A stretch of DNA of 64,000 bases from Gryganskiella cystojenkinii (Eukaryota; Mortierellomycota; Mortierellomycetes; Mortierellales; Mortierellaceae), in NCBI GenBank assembly GCA_015852425.1, contig JAAAIG010000091.1:1-64000 (forward strand). Reading direction: 5' to 3'. The translations under genes were made by a program, and so were the position numbers. Numbering within the stretch: the stretch's first letter is position 1; every line of letters starts with the position of its first letter. This document shows, piece after piece, positions 34,278-48,100 of the stretch. A model generated the notes under the pieces. The model was not told where the DNA came from. It ran no database searches and was given only the letters and a program-made list of their open reading frames with translations.

Positions 34278-37200
34278 ATGTCTGTCCCGACAAAGTTCCG
34301 TATCCAGGTCATTGTCGATCCCGAAGAGGACACGACCCAGCATCAACAGCAACAGAACGAGACCCGTTTCCTCACCCTCGCCGAGGGTACGACCACTGTC
34401 GCCGACCTCAAGACCAACATCCGTCACAGATATAAAAAACTCTTCAATGCTGATGGGTAAAGTCCTTTTTAATTTTTGAAGGGGACTATTACTATCGATG
34501 ACTGACAAACCCCCCCCCCCCGACATGTCATAAAAGTCATCGACAATTAACAGCTTGTATCCCTATTCTATATCCTGCCCCTTTCTCTACAAAAACACAC
34601 AGCGAGATCAAAGTTATCAAGAACAAGAACGGATTTATTCTCGACGACGAGTTTATCGTTGAGGACGTCTTGGAGTCCTTGGATGTTGTCACTGTCTCTG
34701 GACTCGGCTCCAATTCCACTTCCACGATAGCAGCGCCTGCCCCATCATCATCATCTTCATCAGCTTCACCTTCTACGTCAACCTCAGCGTCATCAAAACC
34801 ACACCTCCCTCCAGTATCGACAACAACAGCAACGACACCTGCAAAACGGAAACAGAAAAAAGTTGCCAATACATCCGCTCCTTCAACTCCTCCAGCCCCT
34901 TCGCCTTCAACCTTACCCACCTCTGCTACTTTGCCATCAACAGTAGTTTCAATCTCAAGAGCTTCGACTGAAGAAGCAGATGACGCGTTTGAGGTCTTGT
35001 CGGATGAGGCTCTTGCTGGCTTGTCAAAGCACGGACGAAGGCGGTATCAAAGGAGATTGGCTAGTGTCCAGGCCAAGTCAGATCAGAGTCCTACTCTATC
35101 CTCCGTCAGCGACAAAAATATCGACAGGACGACAACGACGACGACTACTCCTGCTGCATCAACTTCAGCTGCCAATTCAATTGCAACAGCACAAGCCCAG
35201 GACAAGGTCAAGAAAGGCAAGCAGCCAACCGTGACCAAGGAACAGCCCGCAATCAAGGACATTGACTCCTCGAGCACAAAGGCTAAACCTGCAGCGAAAA
35301 CATTATCAGCGTCAGCAGTAGCAACTGACGCAGAGGCCCTGGCTGCTGCCGATGCCAAAGCCGCCGCTGCCGCACTCACTTCTGCTGCCGAGACAAAACG
35401 TAAGGCTGCCGAGCAAGAGGAGAAACGTCAAAAGGAAGAGACTAAAGCCCTGAAGAAGAAACAGGAAGAGGAATCCCTGGCGCACAAGAAGCAGCAAGTC
35501 GCTGACGAAAAGAATCGAGAACTGGAGGCTCTGAAACAAAAGCAGGCCGAGAGTGAGAAGCAACGGTCAGCGGCTGAAACGAGGATCAAGGACGTTGAAG
35601 TCGCAGCTCCCTCCGCACCTCTGGAACAGGCGAATGAAGAACTTCGTAATCGTTGGATTGCTCACAGGGATGGAAAGGATGTCGCGGCTATTTCCGCCCC
35701 CACCACTACCGCAGCTACCGTAACCGTCGCCACCACAACCCCTGTTACTGCCCCTATTACCATCGCCCAGGAGCCTCAAGCCGATAGTGAGGAATCCGAA
35801 ATGGAAAAGAGGGCTCAGGACACCAAACGGAAAGAGGATGATAAACTCGCCAAAGCCGAGGCCAAACGGATCAAGACCGAACAGGCCGCAGAAAAAAAGC
35901 GTGTTGCATTGGAAGAAAAGACTGCTAAAGCTGCGGAGAAGGCCAAGGTCGCCGAGGAGAAGAAGCGCTTGGCAGCGGAAAAGAGAGCTGCGGATGTTGA
36001 AGAAAAGAAACGTCTCAAGGAGCAAAAAGCTGCAGAGAAGGAGGCATCGGCCGAGAAGGAAACGGAAACCAAGGTTGCCGAGAGCACACAAAAGTCGACT
36101 AACGCAGCCGTTGAAGGACTTGCAGCAACATCCGTGGCAACAGGAGCCTCCAAGGCCGTCGAGGACAAGGCCCAAGAGAAGCGAAAGGGCAAGGCAGTTA
36201 CAGAGACGAAGGAGGCTATTTCTGCTACTACCGCCAAGGAAGTCAAGGCAGTCACGGAGGGCGGACGCGCCCCACGCAAAGCCAAGGATGCCGGCGAACT
36301 CAAGCGCAAGACCGAGGAGGCCAAGCTTCTCGAGTCCATGAACAGTGGCCAGGATGCCGATGATCTTGCATCAAAAAACTTTGGGGAAATTGAGGCGGCG
36401 CTCTATGACCTTGTTGACAGAGCGGAGAAGGAGCAACGGGACGCTTTGGTAGCAAATGCGTCCAGATTATCCATTTCATTGGAGCCTTCAACACCGTCGG
36501 CGATGGAGGACAGCCTCAAGAAGCGCAAGTCGGATCAGGTTGCAGTGGAAGAAGCGACCGAGAAGGCACCTACTGCTACCACCGTTGTCGCGGCTCCTGC
36601 TAGCCCTTCCAAAAAACGGAAGAACTCGTCGACAGCAACCGCTGCGTCGGCCACTGCTGCAGCATCGCCTTCCACCTTGGAACACGTTGTGGAGGAGGAT
36701 GCACATAGCCAGACCTCGGTACCGCCAAAGTCCAAGTTGGCCCTGGCTATTAGCACTGCTGACGAGGTGGCCAAGAAATTGACCAAAGCTGCGACTGAAG
36801 CCAAGAAGCAAGCCCGCCGAGCAAGTCTTGATCTTGAAGCCCACAAGGCGGCCACTGAGGATGCCAACAAGAAGCAAAAGACTGCACCCAAGGAAACTGC
36901 TGGTAAGGGTGTTCGCGTTTGACGCTATTTTTATGCTTGTCGTCTCAAACGATGGTTTGAATCACTGGTTGTATTGACACTTTATATTGTGCTATTCCTT
37001 TAATAGCCAAGGCTAAGGATATGGAGTCTACCCCAATGGATGTCGACACTGAGGTCTCTTCGTCCTCACAAACCAACAATGTCGACATGCAGAAGGAAGA
37101 TGCAGAGGAAGCAAAGAAGGTTGCACCTGCATCGCCAGCAAAGTCCAAGGCGGCGGCCGCTAAAACAGCCAAGACCGAGAAGGCTGACAAGGTGGCTCCT

Positions 37201-39024
37201 GCTTCACCTGCAAAGACGAAAGCCGCTGAGAAGAAGGCCGCTGCCGAGAAGGTCGCCCCTGTTTCACCCTCGAAGTCCAAGAAGGAGACTGATGCAGCTG
37301 CTACTCCTGCCGCAGCCAAATCATTGAATGCCGCAGCAGTCACACCCGTCTCATCCGCAGTATCGTCTTCGACTTCGGACTTGGTCAAATTATCCCATGG
37401 TCTTACAACAACTGTCAAGGATGAGATCGAGGCTCTTGAGTTCTTGAAGCAGAAACAAAGAGCCTTTGAACAACAACAGCACCGTGGCACACCTCCTCAC
37501 CCACTCGCACCTGGCTCGCCTCTCCCACCAACACCTGTGAAGATGATGGCGAATAGCAATATCGCCAGTGGCAGTATTACCGGTTCTCAAGGTACCCGTT
37601 TGCGTCGTGTCTCGGATTCGAGTTCTCAATCAGACGAATCAGATCGGGATGAGGATGATTCCGATCGTGAGGATATCTCAACCCCGACCATGCCTCCTAT
37701 GGTCGGAGCTTCGAGATCCAAGAGTGTCTCGTCATCCATCACCGCCAAGCCTGTTGTCAAGAAAGGCACACCTATTGGTCTTGCCATCTCGACCCCTGTT
37801 CCAGTCGTCGTCGCCGCGGCGCCCATCTCTGTTCCCGAGCCGGACTCGCCCCCACCAAGAGAACCCATGCACCGGAAATCGGTCGTGGAAAACTTTTTGG
37901 GATCCGATTTCGAGGATACTTTTGATGTTACACCCACAGATCTTGGTAACCTGACGGAAGTAGAGGAAGAAGAGGAAAAGTTGATCCGTCATCGCAAATC
38001 CATTGCCAAGATCGTCCCCATTGTCGCCTCTGTTGACTCGGATTCTACAAGTTCGGATTCGGATGATGAGGACGAGTCCGAGGACGAATCTTCAGAGGAT
38101 GAAAGCAAGGTCGAGGCCAAGGAACCCAACGGTGTTGCAGTTGTCAAGGCTGCCAACAGTACCCCCAACGGTGTCGTCAAAATCAACGGCTCCCCTATGG
38201 CCAATGGACAAGTCAAGGTCACCCCTGTTTCCAAGACTGCTGTCGAGGACAAGAATAAGCTCAACAGCAAAGCCCCCATTACTGCCAAGGAAGAGGACTC
38301 AAGCAGTGATAGCGACAACAGCAGCGACTCGGACGACTCTGATTCTGATTCTGGCGCAGACTCTGATGCCGAGGATAGTGACGACGAGAAGGATGGAACC
38401 GCGACCAAGCGCCGGGTCTCTGTCACAAAGCCTGCGACTCCGGCGTCATCCTCTTCAGTTTTGTCTGGCATGTTGAGTCTCAAGGGTGCGAACGGCAGCG
38501 CCACCAAGCCAGCAGTGACATCCCCATCCAAGCCCGTCTCCAAGAGTCCGTTTGGAGCTTTACCCTCGCTCTTTGGTAATGCAGGCGGTGCGCCCGGCTT
38601 GATGTCTCTGTCGAGTATCTCGGCCATGTCAGCAAAGAACGGTCTTCAAAACATTTCCTCGTTGTCACAGATGGCGGCTCAAGGTCGTGCAAATAAGAAG
38701 ATGGGCTCAATTGGATCTGCAATCGGATCGGCTTCTTCTTCGCCTTCATCGTCAACGAACGGAAGTGGGCTCAATGGAACCCACAACACTGGTGCGAACG
38801 GCAAGCAAGACGAATCTTCGGATGAAGAGTCGGAGGATGACGAGGATGATTCGGATTCGGACGTTGATAGTTCGGATGAAGAGGCTCAGGCGGAACAAAA
38901 GAAGCGCAAGGCCTCGGCGTCGATCAAGATTGCAGGAAAGAAGGCCAAGACCGATAGTAGCACCAACGGATCTTCTCCAGCCAAGAAGAAGAAGAAAGGA
39001 GGAGCCATCAGTGCCTTGTTTTAA
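34278..39024 (+). CDS. Net1/Dnt1-type nucleolar protein
   Basis: Large, mostly disordered nuclear protein whose N-terminus resembles the domain shared by S. cerevisiae Net1/Tof2 and S. pombe Dnt1, nucleolar proteins that hold Cdc14 phosphatase and organise rDNA silencing. Three exons (34278-34456, 34603-36902, 37007-39024) join in phase to 1498 residues. Residues 1-95 carry the domain: KFRIQVIV, RFLTLAEGTTTVADLK, then across intron 1 EIKVIKNKNGFILDDEFIVE and VLESLDVVTVSG. The middle is a long Ala/Lys/Glu coiled coil or single helix (about 330-520). The C-terminal third has acidic Ser/Asp clusters (SSSDSDNSSDSDDSDSDSG), typical CK2 targets of nucleolar proteins, and ends in KKKKKGGAISALF. Functional equivalence to Net1 is inference; SRP40/Nopp140-like composition is the alternative reading of the C-terminus. 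Confidence 0.75.
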
Positions 39025-39177
39025 GAAAACAAAACAAAATAATTTTTTTCTGGGGGCTTTCCATGTTTATTTTCTTTTCCCTTTTTGTATCAACAGCGTT
39101 TTTTTTGCCAGCATTTTTCTTTTTTTTGTTCCTCTGTCAATTAAAAAGTACAATTTATCACAGTTCTATAGTCTGTT

Positions 39178-42100
39178 CTATAACGACAGGAGATCATCGA
39201 GTTCCTTGAGATGATCCTTCAGATTCGAAAGTTCTTGCTCAAGGGTTTCCAGTGCGTCAACTAAGGTGGGGTTTACCTGTCTCTTCTCCTTGGGTGCTTC
39301 TTCCTCCTCATCCTCGTCGTCGTCGTCTTCCTCATCTGACACGTTGTCATGCAACGAGTCGCCGTCACTAGTCTCTGGGCTTGAGTGGAATACTTCTTCT
39401 TCTTCATCTTCTTCATCGTCCTCCTCATCGTCCTCCTCATCTTCCTCGTTTTCTTCCTCGTCTTCTTCCTCTTCCTCCTCTTCCTCCTCGTCCTCCTCTT
39501 GGATTCGAGCCCGAGCTCTTTGGACCCACCTTTTGTGGACCTTAATCTCGTTCAGGACATGATCCCGGATCGTCGTTTTGTTCAGATGAATAAACTCGGT
39601 GCAGAACGCGACCAACTCGGCCGTGCACGCCAGTCGAGCATGCTCTCGAATCTCAAAGACGTTCCCATGACTGATCATGTCATCCGTTGCCGAGGACATG
39701 ATCAATTCCTTTGAGATCAACGACTTGAGTCGTCCGAGGCCATAGAGGTCAGCTGCAGCCAGGAGTTCCATTAAATACTGGACACGATCCCGCAATTGCT
39801 GTTCGTCCTCGTCGACAATATCTTCTCCGTCTTGATCTCTTTTGCTCTTTCTGGTCTTTTTAGCATCTTCATCCTTCAAAGCTGTGGAAGGAGTTGACGT
39901 CAACGATGATGCTCCGTTGGTTTGGATCAGCCTGTCCGTATAAAGGTAATACAACACGCCCCAGAAGCGATCGTATTCGGCTTCGCCTTCGATCGCAGTG
40001 GAGAGATCCACGACCGTCAGACCCGGATTCTCTGGATCCTTGGTCGTGAACTCGGACCACGGTCCCGTAAACCGCGCCGTGAAATGCTCGCTCGTATGGG
40101 TCAGCACAAATTTATGAGCCAGGATCGATTTTTGAGTCTTTTTGCCTCTAGCCCATCCGTCTCCTTGAGAATCCGAGTCGATAGTAAACGTAAACTTGAC
40201 GTCCATGAATCCCATGACCGTATCTTGCTTCTCAAAGGACTCGACCAGCTTCGTTTCCAAGGCACCGAGAGTACGACCAGGTGGGACCTCCACCAAATGG
40301 CCTTGTACTCGCTTCATCTCGGGGACACCGACCGCGACCAAAAACGTTCGGAACGCCAACAGTGTTTGATCTACCACCTTGTGATGCTCTAGGTTGTTCT
40401 CGATGTCCAACATGAGCTGATTAGGTCTCAGCCAGTTCGCGGAAACGGTTGGGTCAAGATCGCCATTCAAAATAAAAGGAATACCGTCCAACATCGTCTT
40501 CACTTTAGAAGGAAACCACGTGAACCTCTTACTCTCCCTCTCGAACCGCTCGTACAACCTGAATAATGATGTTTTGAACATGGATCGCTGCTCCATGGAC
40601 TTCCAAGATGGCGCCAGGTCTCTTACGAGTACGCGGAAGTGACTCACTATCTCATTCGCGACCGCACTGCCAGTAATGTTGGAATGGACCTTCTTGAAGT
40701 GCTCTGGTGGTTCGAGATCTGCTGGGTAATATGCACACTGTGTCCACGTTTCGCTCTTCCAATAGCCTCTCCTGAGATCCTTAAAGGGCATGAAGGTCGG
40801 TAGTCCGGAAGGCGCCCAAAGGCTCTGGGCAGGATCCGTCGTCAGTTCAGCTGGGACAATCTTCCACTTTATATCGCTCCAATCAGTCAGGTTTGGGGTT
40901 GATGCCTGATGGCTCGCGCTCTGTTTGTAAATGCGCTTTACCAGCTGAATGGCAAGAGCACACAGCTTAGAGCTACTGTTGGCTGCTGTCACTGTCGGGC
41001 TCAGAGTTCGTTGTTCAACTGGCAAACGGCCAATCAGCTCCATTAATTTCTCAGCTGCCATTGCCACAATAACTTCTTCTGTCATTTTCCTGACCGGAAA
41101 TAGAGCATCTCTATTCTCACGATCGAGCGTCAGCCAGATGCTTGAATCTGGAAATATCCCCTGATCGTCTCGATAGAGAGCTGCCAGCAACGAATCGTCA
41201 GGATCGAGCAAGTCGCAGCTCCGGGCAAATCCGTTCCTATTCCTGGGGATTAGGGCTGTCGAGGTCAGGAAGGACTTGTGCTTGTGTGGGGTAGAACTAC
41301 CTCCATCAGCAACGATGGCGTTCAAAAGATTCGTGTAGGCGGATTTTTGTTCATCGCTCAGAGAGGTCGACTGCGTAGTCAGTATCGGGAGGACATAGTT
41401 TTGCAAGATGATCTTGACATGCGAGCCTCTCGCCCCAAGCTTCGAAAGGATGCCGTTTCGATCACAGTCCACATATCCAGGATAGTTGATAATCAAGGGG
41501 AAGGACCCAAGCGCATCCAACTCAGTCTTGAGAGACGCGACTGGGAAATAAGATCCAGTCGCACAGATCAGTGGCGCACTCGATTCCGATGAATAGGACT
41601 CCCAGATCTTGAATCGACCCAGAAATTTCATAATGTTGCTGGGGATATCTTCCTCCGTCATGATCCAGTTCCGAAGAGTAGCCGCTTCGGCAGTGTTAAA
41701 CACATAGTCTTGCTCCCAGCCCTCTGTCTCGCTCAAACAAACCAGGACTTGGACGGGAGAGTAATAACATTGCCTCGTGATGGCTGGGTGTCCATCATAA
41801 CTCGAGAAGGGGAAGATCGGGATGTTCTCCTGTACTAGCAGGTTCTTGAGGATCTCGCATTCGCTCGGTACATGGTTGTCCTCCAAAATCAGTCCATACT
41901 CGGACGCCCTCAAGGATTCCATACCGCCCCACGAGTTCTTCAGGACTCTGAGTTCCCCGAACGGCTTGAGGTCGGTGTAGCCGCGAAGGAAGGTCCAAAC
42001 TCGATGCAAGAGAGCATTGTCGATGGCCCCTGGATTTTCTTTGAAGAATACAGTCGTGAACTGCTCCGGCTTCATCTCCTGGGCGCAGTACCGGTGGTTC

Positions 42101-45100
42101 TTATCCGTAGTCAGGTGCTTCAAGATCTTTTGTAACGTCGGAGTATTGAACAGGTCCTCGTTGATCAGAGAGTCGCGGCCGATGATGAGCTGACGCATTT
42201 CGGCACTAGCTGTGTAATACGTGCTATCGCCTGCGCGGGCGACCTTCCACTGACCATTGCACAATGGGATGATCGCCAGGTCTGCGATTGAGGGATAAAT
42301 GTCGGTATGGGAGTCGAGAACATCCTGGAGAGTGCGCTCGAGAAACTGGCTCTGGCCCTCGGCGGTCGTAATTTCCAGAGGTATAAAGTCGGGCCGAACA
42401 GCCAGGCATTGCCGAACAAGTGCTGGAGTCACTTCCTTGAGACTGGCGAAACAGCTGTTACTCCATGCGCCTTTGACATTGGTCAACGCAAGTCCAGGTA
42501 GTTGACAAATGGCCTGTCCACTCGAGACGAGCATTTGCAGAACCTTTTGTTGAAGTTCAGACTCGAGCACGAAAAACCCACGGTCCAAAAAGACAGCTTC
42601 CAAAGCCGATTTCGCCACGAGAGTGCGATTCTTACCCTGACAAGGGAACACAGGACACTGATAAGTTTGCTTCCAGAACTCAACCCAGCTCAACATGCCG
42701 GCCTCCTCTAAAGCCTTATGCTTGGGCAAGTATTCGAAATACTGTCTCGTGGCATTTTCCTGACTATGGGTCGTCTTCTTTGGCATCGCGTCAAAGGTTG
42801 CAATGAGGAACTTGAGCAGAATCGCGAACGCCCTGCTAAGATGCATCGGCAATAATATCGTCTTCAGGGTATCGTTCCATCGAGCGCGCGCATCGCCGGC
42901 TCCCGTGACACCGCCGGAGAGACCCTTGCGATTGGACAGAAGCGCAAAAACTCCATGGAGGTGGAACCTTGTCTCCGTCTTGACAGGCGTTGGTAGGTGA
43001 ATGAAAACACGTCCCTCCATAGAGAGAAGAGATGAATGCGACTTTGTGCCCGGAAGGAACAAGGGGAACGCAGTGCCGCGTTCTGGAGTCCATCGATTCT
43101 CGTTGGCGAGCTCTATGATACTTCGAGACGTGAGAAGCGGAAACTGCGACTCTGTGCAGACCAACCAGTCTTGGCTCGTGTTTTGGTCGCTGCAGCTGAC
43201 CTGAATCTGGATGAGGCGTGCCATCGCTGCTTCGGGCATGATTGTTTGTCCATGAATGGCCTCGACCGTTGAGCCGGCAGTCTTGTCCAATTTTTTCGCA
43301 TTGCATTGGAAGACTCCAGCCTGGAGTTCAATTGTCTTCATGTTTTTTAGGAACAACATCGAGATCTCGGTTTCCTGCTTCCAGTCCGACATCATGTTTT
43401 GGACGCGTTCCACTGTCCAAGCACTGTCTCCGAGCGCATGATCGATCTTAGGGAGCTTGGATTTTTCAGGAGTTCGCAACGGGAGACGAAAGATCGTACC
43501 CTTGAAGTGATTCTCCATGTCACATCCAAACAGTCCCTTGTAGGGCGCTAGTTGATCAGCAAAAGTAGGTCCCTTCAGTTTCCGGAAATCGCAGCGAACA
43601 CCGCCCTCAGCCACAAATCCGTGAGACGTCCGAGACTTTGGCAGGTACGCCCTATGCGGATCAAAAAAGCCGATGTGGGTACCACTGACGACGCTCGGTA
43701 CATCTGTAAAATGGTAAACAGAGTTGAAACCCAAGCCATGGCGACCGATCTTTGTCGTGTCCTCACCTGTGTTGCAATAAAATATGAGAATTTAAGGTTA
43801 ATGGTGGTTTCTAGAAATAATGGTCTGTACATTTACAGCAGCATGTTATCGTTAGTATGTCTTCCTTACGTTTGTTTCCGACACCAAGCTTGCACAACGC
43901 GCGGAAATCTTCTTTGGTGAACTCGGCGTCGTTGTAAACGATCAAAGCCGGTCCCTGACAAGCAGCCATCTCGGGTGAAAGGATTGACTCTTTATCAAAG
44001 GAGCGCTGATCCAACTTGAAGATAAACTTGGACGCACCAGCATCCTCGGCATTTTGAAGAAACTCGTGAAAGATGCTGGATGGGTCATAGTCGTTCAGGA
44101 TGTTCTTGATGCGCTCGACAATGTTTTCTTGCTGAGCCCAAGGTTGTAGGTCCGGATCCTTCTTGGCATGCCAATATTGCGTCGAAAGCATCGTGATCCT
44201 GAGTTTCTTGGCGACATCATGAGAGATTTTTGAGCTGGCCAGCGTATATGTGACCTCGTCATCATCTTTCCAAAGATCAGTGGCCTCTTGGCTCGCATTC
44301 ACGTCATCAAAGACCACTTTTTCAATGGAGCAAAGTCTCGATTCTTGTGTGAGCACAAGGAGGCCCTTGAGGTCTCCAAGGTTGCTTGAACGTGCAATTT
44401 GTGTCAAGACTCCAATCACAAACATCGAATCCTCCTCTGACAGAGTTGTTGACTCTTCATTCAGGCCATCTGTGGACTGATCTGCGAGTTCTTTAATCAT
44501 GCCTTGCAGATCGCCCTCCTTAACAAACTCGGGCACACCCATGGCTCGGAACAAAGCATCAAGTTTCGAAGATGGCATTTGGACCGATCTCGGTGCCAGA
44601 AATGGCGGCATCTGGAAAGCTACGCGGTTTGTCGCATAGAGTCGTCGGTTAACAAGAATCCACTTCCGTGATCTAACAGTTTCCTTTACCCGCGCCAGCA
44701 CCTCGGGGTCGTCGACGCGACCAAGGAGGTCGCTATAGATGGCTTGCAAAGAGTCTTCGTTCAAACTGCTGGATGTTGTGGTCTGAGTACTCGGCTCGAT
44801 CAACTGCAAAAGGTGTTGGAGAACCTTTTCCAAAGGAGGTGACTGATGCCATCCAAATGCTTTCGACATCGTATTATTCGAAATTGCGGCCTGCAGTATT
44901 GGCATAGTCGTGCCCAGTAGAACACGGTCTTCCTGCGGACGGCACTCTCTAGGCGTGTAGAGCTGAGGATCTAAACCACCCACGGACGCGGGGATCCACT
45001 TGTAATTATTCATTGTATAGATGAGCTCAGGTGACATGTTCAAGTCGGTGCAATAGCTTTGCATGCGTGCAAAAAGCGCTTCGGCAACGCCAACAGCTGG

Positions 45101-48100
45101 GTTTCCAAGAATGTATCGACCATGGACTATCCTAATACGGGTCTGGGCGAGATCAGCGGTGAAAGCGGAGGTCATACCGAGCGCTTGCAGCATGGTCAAG
45201 ACAGAGTCTTGAGTGTAGGTCCCAGCTGGGAAGACGAGCTCGTCGTTAAAGTAGAGATGTTCTAGTGAAGAACTGATGACAAACTGCGGTTGGATTCGTT
45301 TGGACAGATTTTCATGAACGGGTCCTTTGACGCACACAAAGGCCAGACCTTGTAGGATGGACTTGAATGAGTGTTGTTGGGAATGCGCATGGAACTTTTG
45401 CGAGAACGCAAGAATCATCTTGTCACATTCTGCCTCACCCGACTTTAAAAGGTCAGGCAAGAGTCTGAACCAGTAAAGGGACTCGTTCATGGTCTGGATC
45501 TTCAAGATCTTGGTCAAGACTGCCTCCAAATCCTGACCCTGACGCAGCAAGGTCAACATTGACGGTTGCCACGGGAGTTGTGCCGATGAGAATCCACTGC
45601 AGACAGAGAGGCCAAGCCCGTGTTTGGCAGTCAGACTGGCAATCGATTCCAGCTCGTTGCCACCATAACTGTAGAAGATTGGCAGTTTCCATAAAGCCCG
45701 CTGTTGATCCCATTGGAGGGCCTCGTCTGTCGACAAATGATGCTGAATGTATCGACTGAGCGTTTTGCGATGGTTCTGATCGAGAGATGTGAGTTTGGCC
45801 TCGGTTGCGGAGTTGAGTAATTTCAATACAGCGGGGGCGTTCGTAACCTTGACAAGGTAATCCTTTGCGACGAGGAGAGGAACGAAGGGTTCTGCGGCCA
45901 ACACATGGTAGTCGAGCTGATCTCCAAGGACGGCCACGGTTTCGTGGAAGATGGTGACCGTGGAAGAATTTTGGCCGTCAAACGCCAAAACTGGACATGC
46001 ACTGTCTAAGGGTGCAAGTTTGCCATCCGCGACCCGTAGCAGGTGGAGACCTTCCAGTTGCGAGAGTACATCCGTATGTTTGGAGAGATGAGCTAGACCC
46101 CAGAACTTGCCGAGCCAATCGTCCGATGGGAAGGCTGTAGCTGTTGTTCCGCTGTTATACTGACTAGAAAAGTGCGTGGCGAAGGATTCTTTGATTTTCT
46201 GGACAAAGACGGACTCTGGCACCTCGACCTTGAAAAAAACGTTAAACTTCTTGTTTTTTTGGAGAGTTAGAAGAGGGTATCCTTCGACTGTGTTCTTGAT
46301 AATGCCAGAGTTCGAGTAAAGTAGGACATCATACAAGGGTCCGTTGATTAAAAAGCTATAGAGTAATCAATCGCATAAAGTGACAAGGTATCAGTATCCT
46401 GGTAATATGGATTGCGTGTTGTTAATATGTTTTGCATTCAAGCAACTTACCGTTCGGTCCCAAGATTTTGGTTGAATTCGACCCATGTGTCATCCGCCAT
46501 CGGCAGAAGTGGTAATCCCTCGAGCTCCTTGATCTTGTCATCTCCAACACAGTATCTCAGAGTTTCAGATTTTGCCTCTGATGAGGCTGTTTCCGCAAAC
46601 CACTCTGAGAAATCAAGGAGCTTTTTCCGGACACGTTGTGGAGTGAGAACTCGATCCCGCTGTCCGTGTTCCAGCACGATGGCCTGTAGAGCCACAAGAA
46701 TGTTGACGGGAAGGTCCACGACCAGCTTCACCAGTTGGTGAAGCAGATCCAAGAGCAAATGGAAACGTTCCAGATCCGAGCCGGCGATCTGACAAGCGGC
46801 GTAGGACACAGCCTTCTTGTTCGTTTCAGGTCCGACCAAAAAGACCTTTCTTTTCTCCTTAATTGCTTGAAGAAGGACCCGGATAAGCATATCGTGCCAG
46901 AGTGCATCCATGCCCACATTTGTCGCACATGGTCCAGGCCAGAGACTGTAATCCGTTCCATGGTCCGCTCCCATATCTTCCAAAAATCGAGCGTATGCGA
47001 CCGGGACCAGCTCTCGCATCATATAGTCATTCCAATGACTCTTGATACCCGCGACGGCTTGGCTAGAAAAATCGTTGTCCTGGTTCGTCCAGATCTCGCG
47101 ACGACTCTGTTTAACCGCGAAATGACCGTTGATATGGACTGGAAACGGAGTGTTGATACCGATGGGCAAAAAGCAGAACAGACGTGAGTTCTCAATCTTG
47201 ATTGAAACGTCCGAGGGGGCAGCGATGCCGACCCAGGGGATCAATCTATGGACGGTCGTGTCGGCATCGTATCGATCCTTCATATAGCGATGAGCTTCCA
47301 TAGCATTTCCAATCATGCTCGTGACCTGCCATGACTCAAAGGTCTCTTTGCCATCCTCATCTGTGAGTTTGAATCTGGGGCGGATCGAGTAGTCGAGGGT
47401 CTTGCCGTCTTTCTGGGAATCCGAGGTGAGATCGAGATGTTCCTTGAGTCCGTTCATACATTTGCTCCGCGCGGCGCGAACCTTGGCTGCGTTTGTGATC
47501 TCGATGTCAAATAGGAGGACTGGTGCAGGATCTCCGTCCTTGCGCTCGTATATGGTGATGCGTTCGACATGCTTCAAGAACAACAGACATTTGAGAGCCT
47601 CGTCCTTGAGCTTCATTAGCATCCGTCGAGCCTATGTGAAGTGTGAAAATAAGGACAGAGTCAATCATCAAGCAGTGAACGAGTTTTTTCTGTGCCATTC
47701 CATGGTTCGAATATGTTGTTTTTACCTTTTCTGCCGAGTAAGCGTCCTTTGACATCTGCGATGTCTTTGCCTGTGCCTCTGTCCGCAAAGGAAATCGAAA
47801 GATTGTTCCGTTGTAAGGCTTTGACAGGTCGAGATTGTTCTCCAGTGCAGAAAAAGGTTTGATCTGATTCGGGAATCGTTCGAGTCCTAGATTATTGGTG
47901 ACGAAGTCTCCCTTGACTCCTCCACGAAAGCCCGAAGTACGGCCGTTGAAGATCTTTGCATGAGGCTCCAAGATGACGAGTTGGTCGTGTGAGAGGAACG
48001 ATGGACTGTCCGTCATATGGTATACACTATACAAAAAAAGGGGTAATGATAAACGTTAATGACCAGTTTTCTTTCAAGTCTTTGAAATTTCAGTTCATTT

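Noticed and set aside
39266..39562. Poly-Ser open frame opposite the sacsin-like tail
   Set aside because: It is the mirror of Glu/Asp codons on the other strand and not an independent gene.
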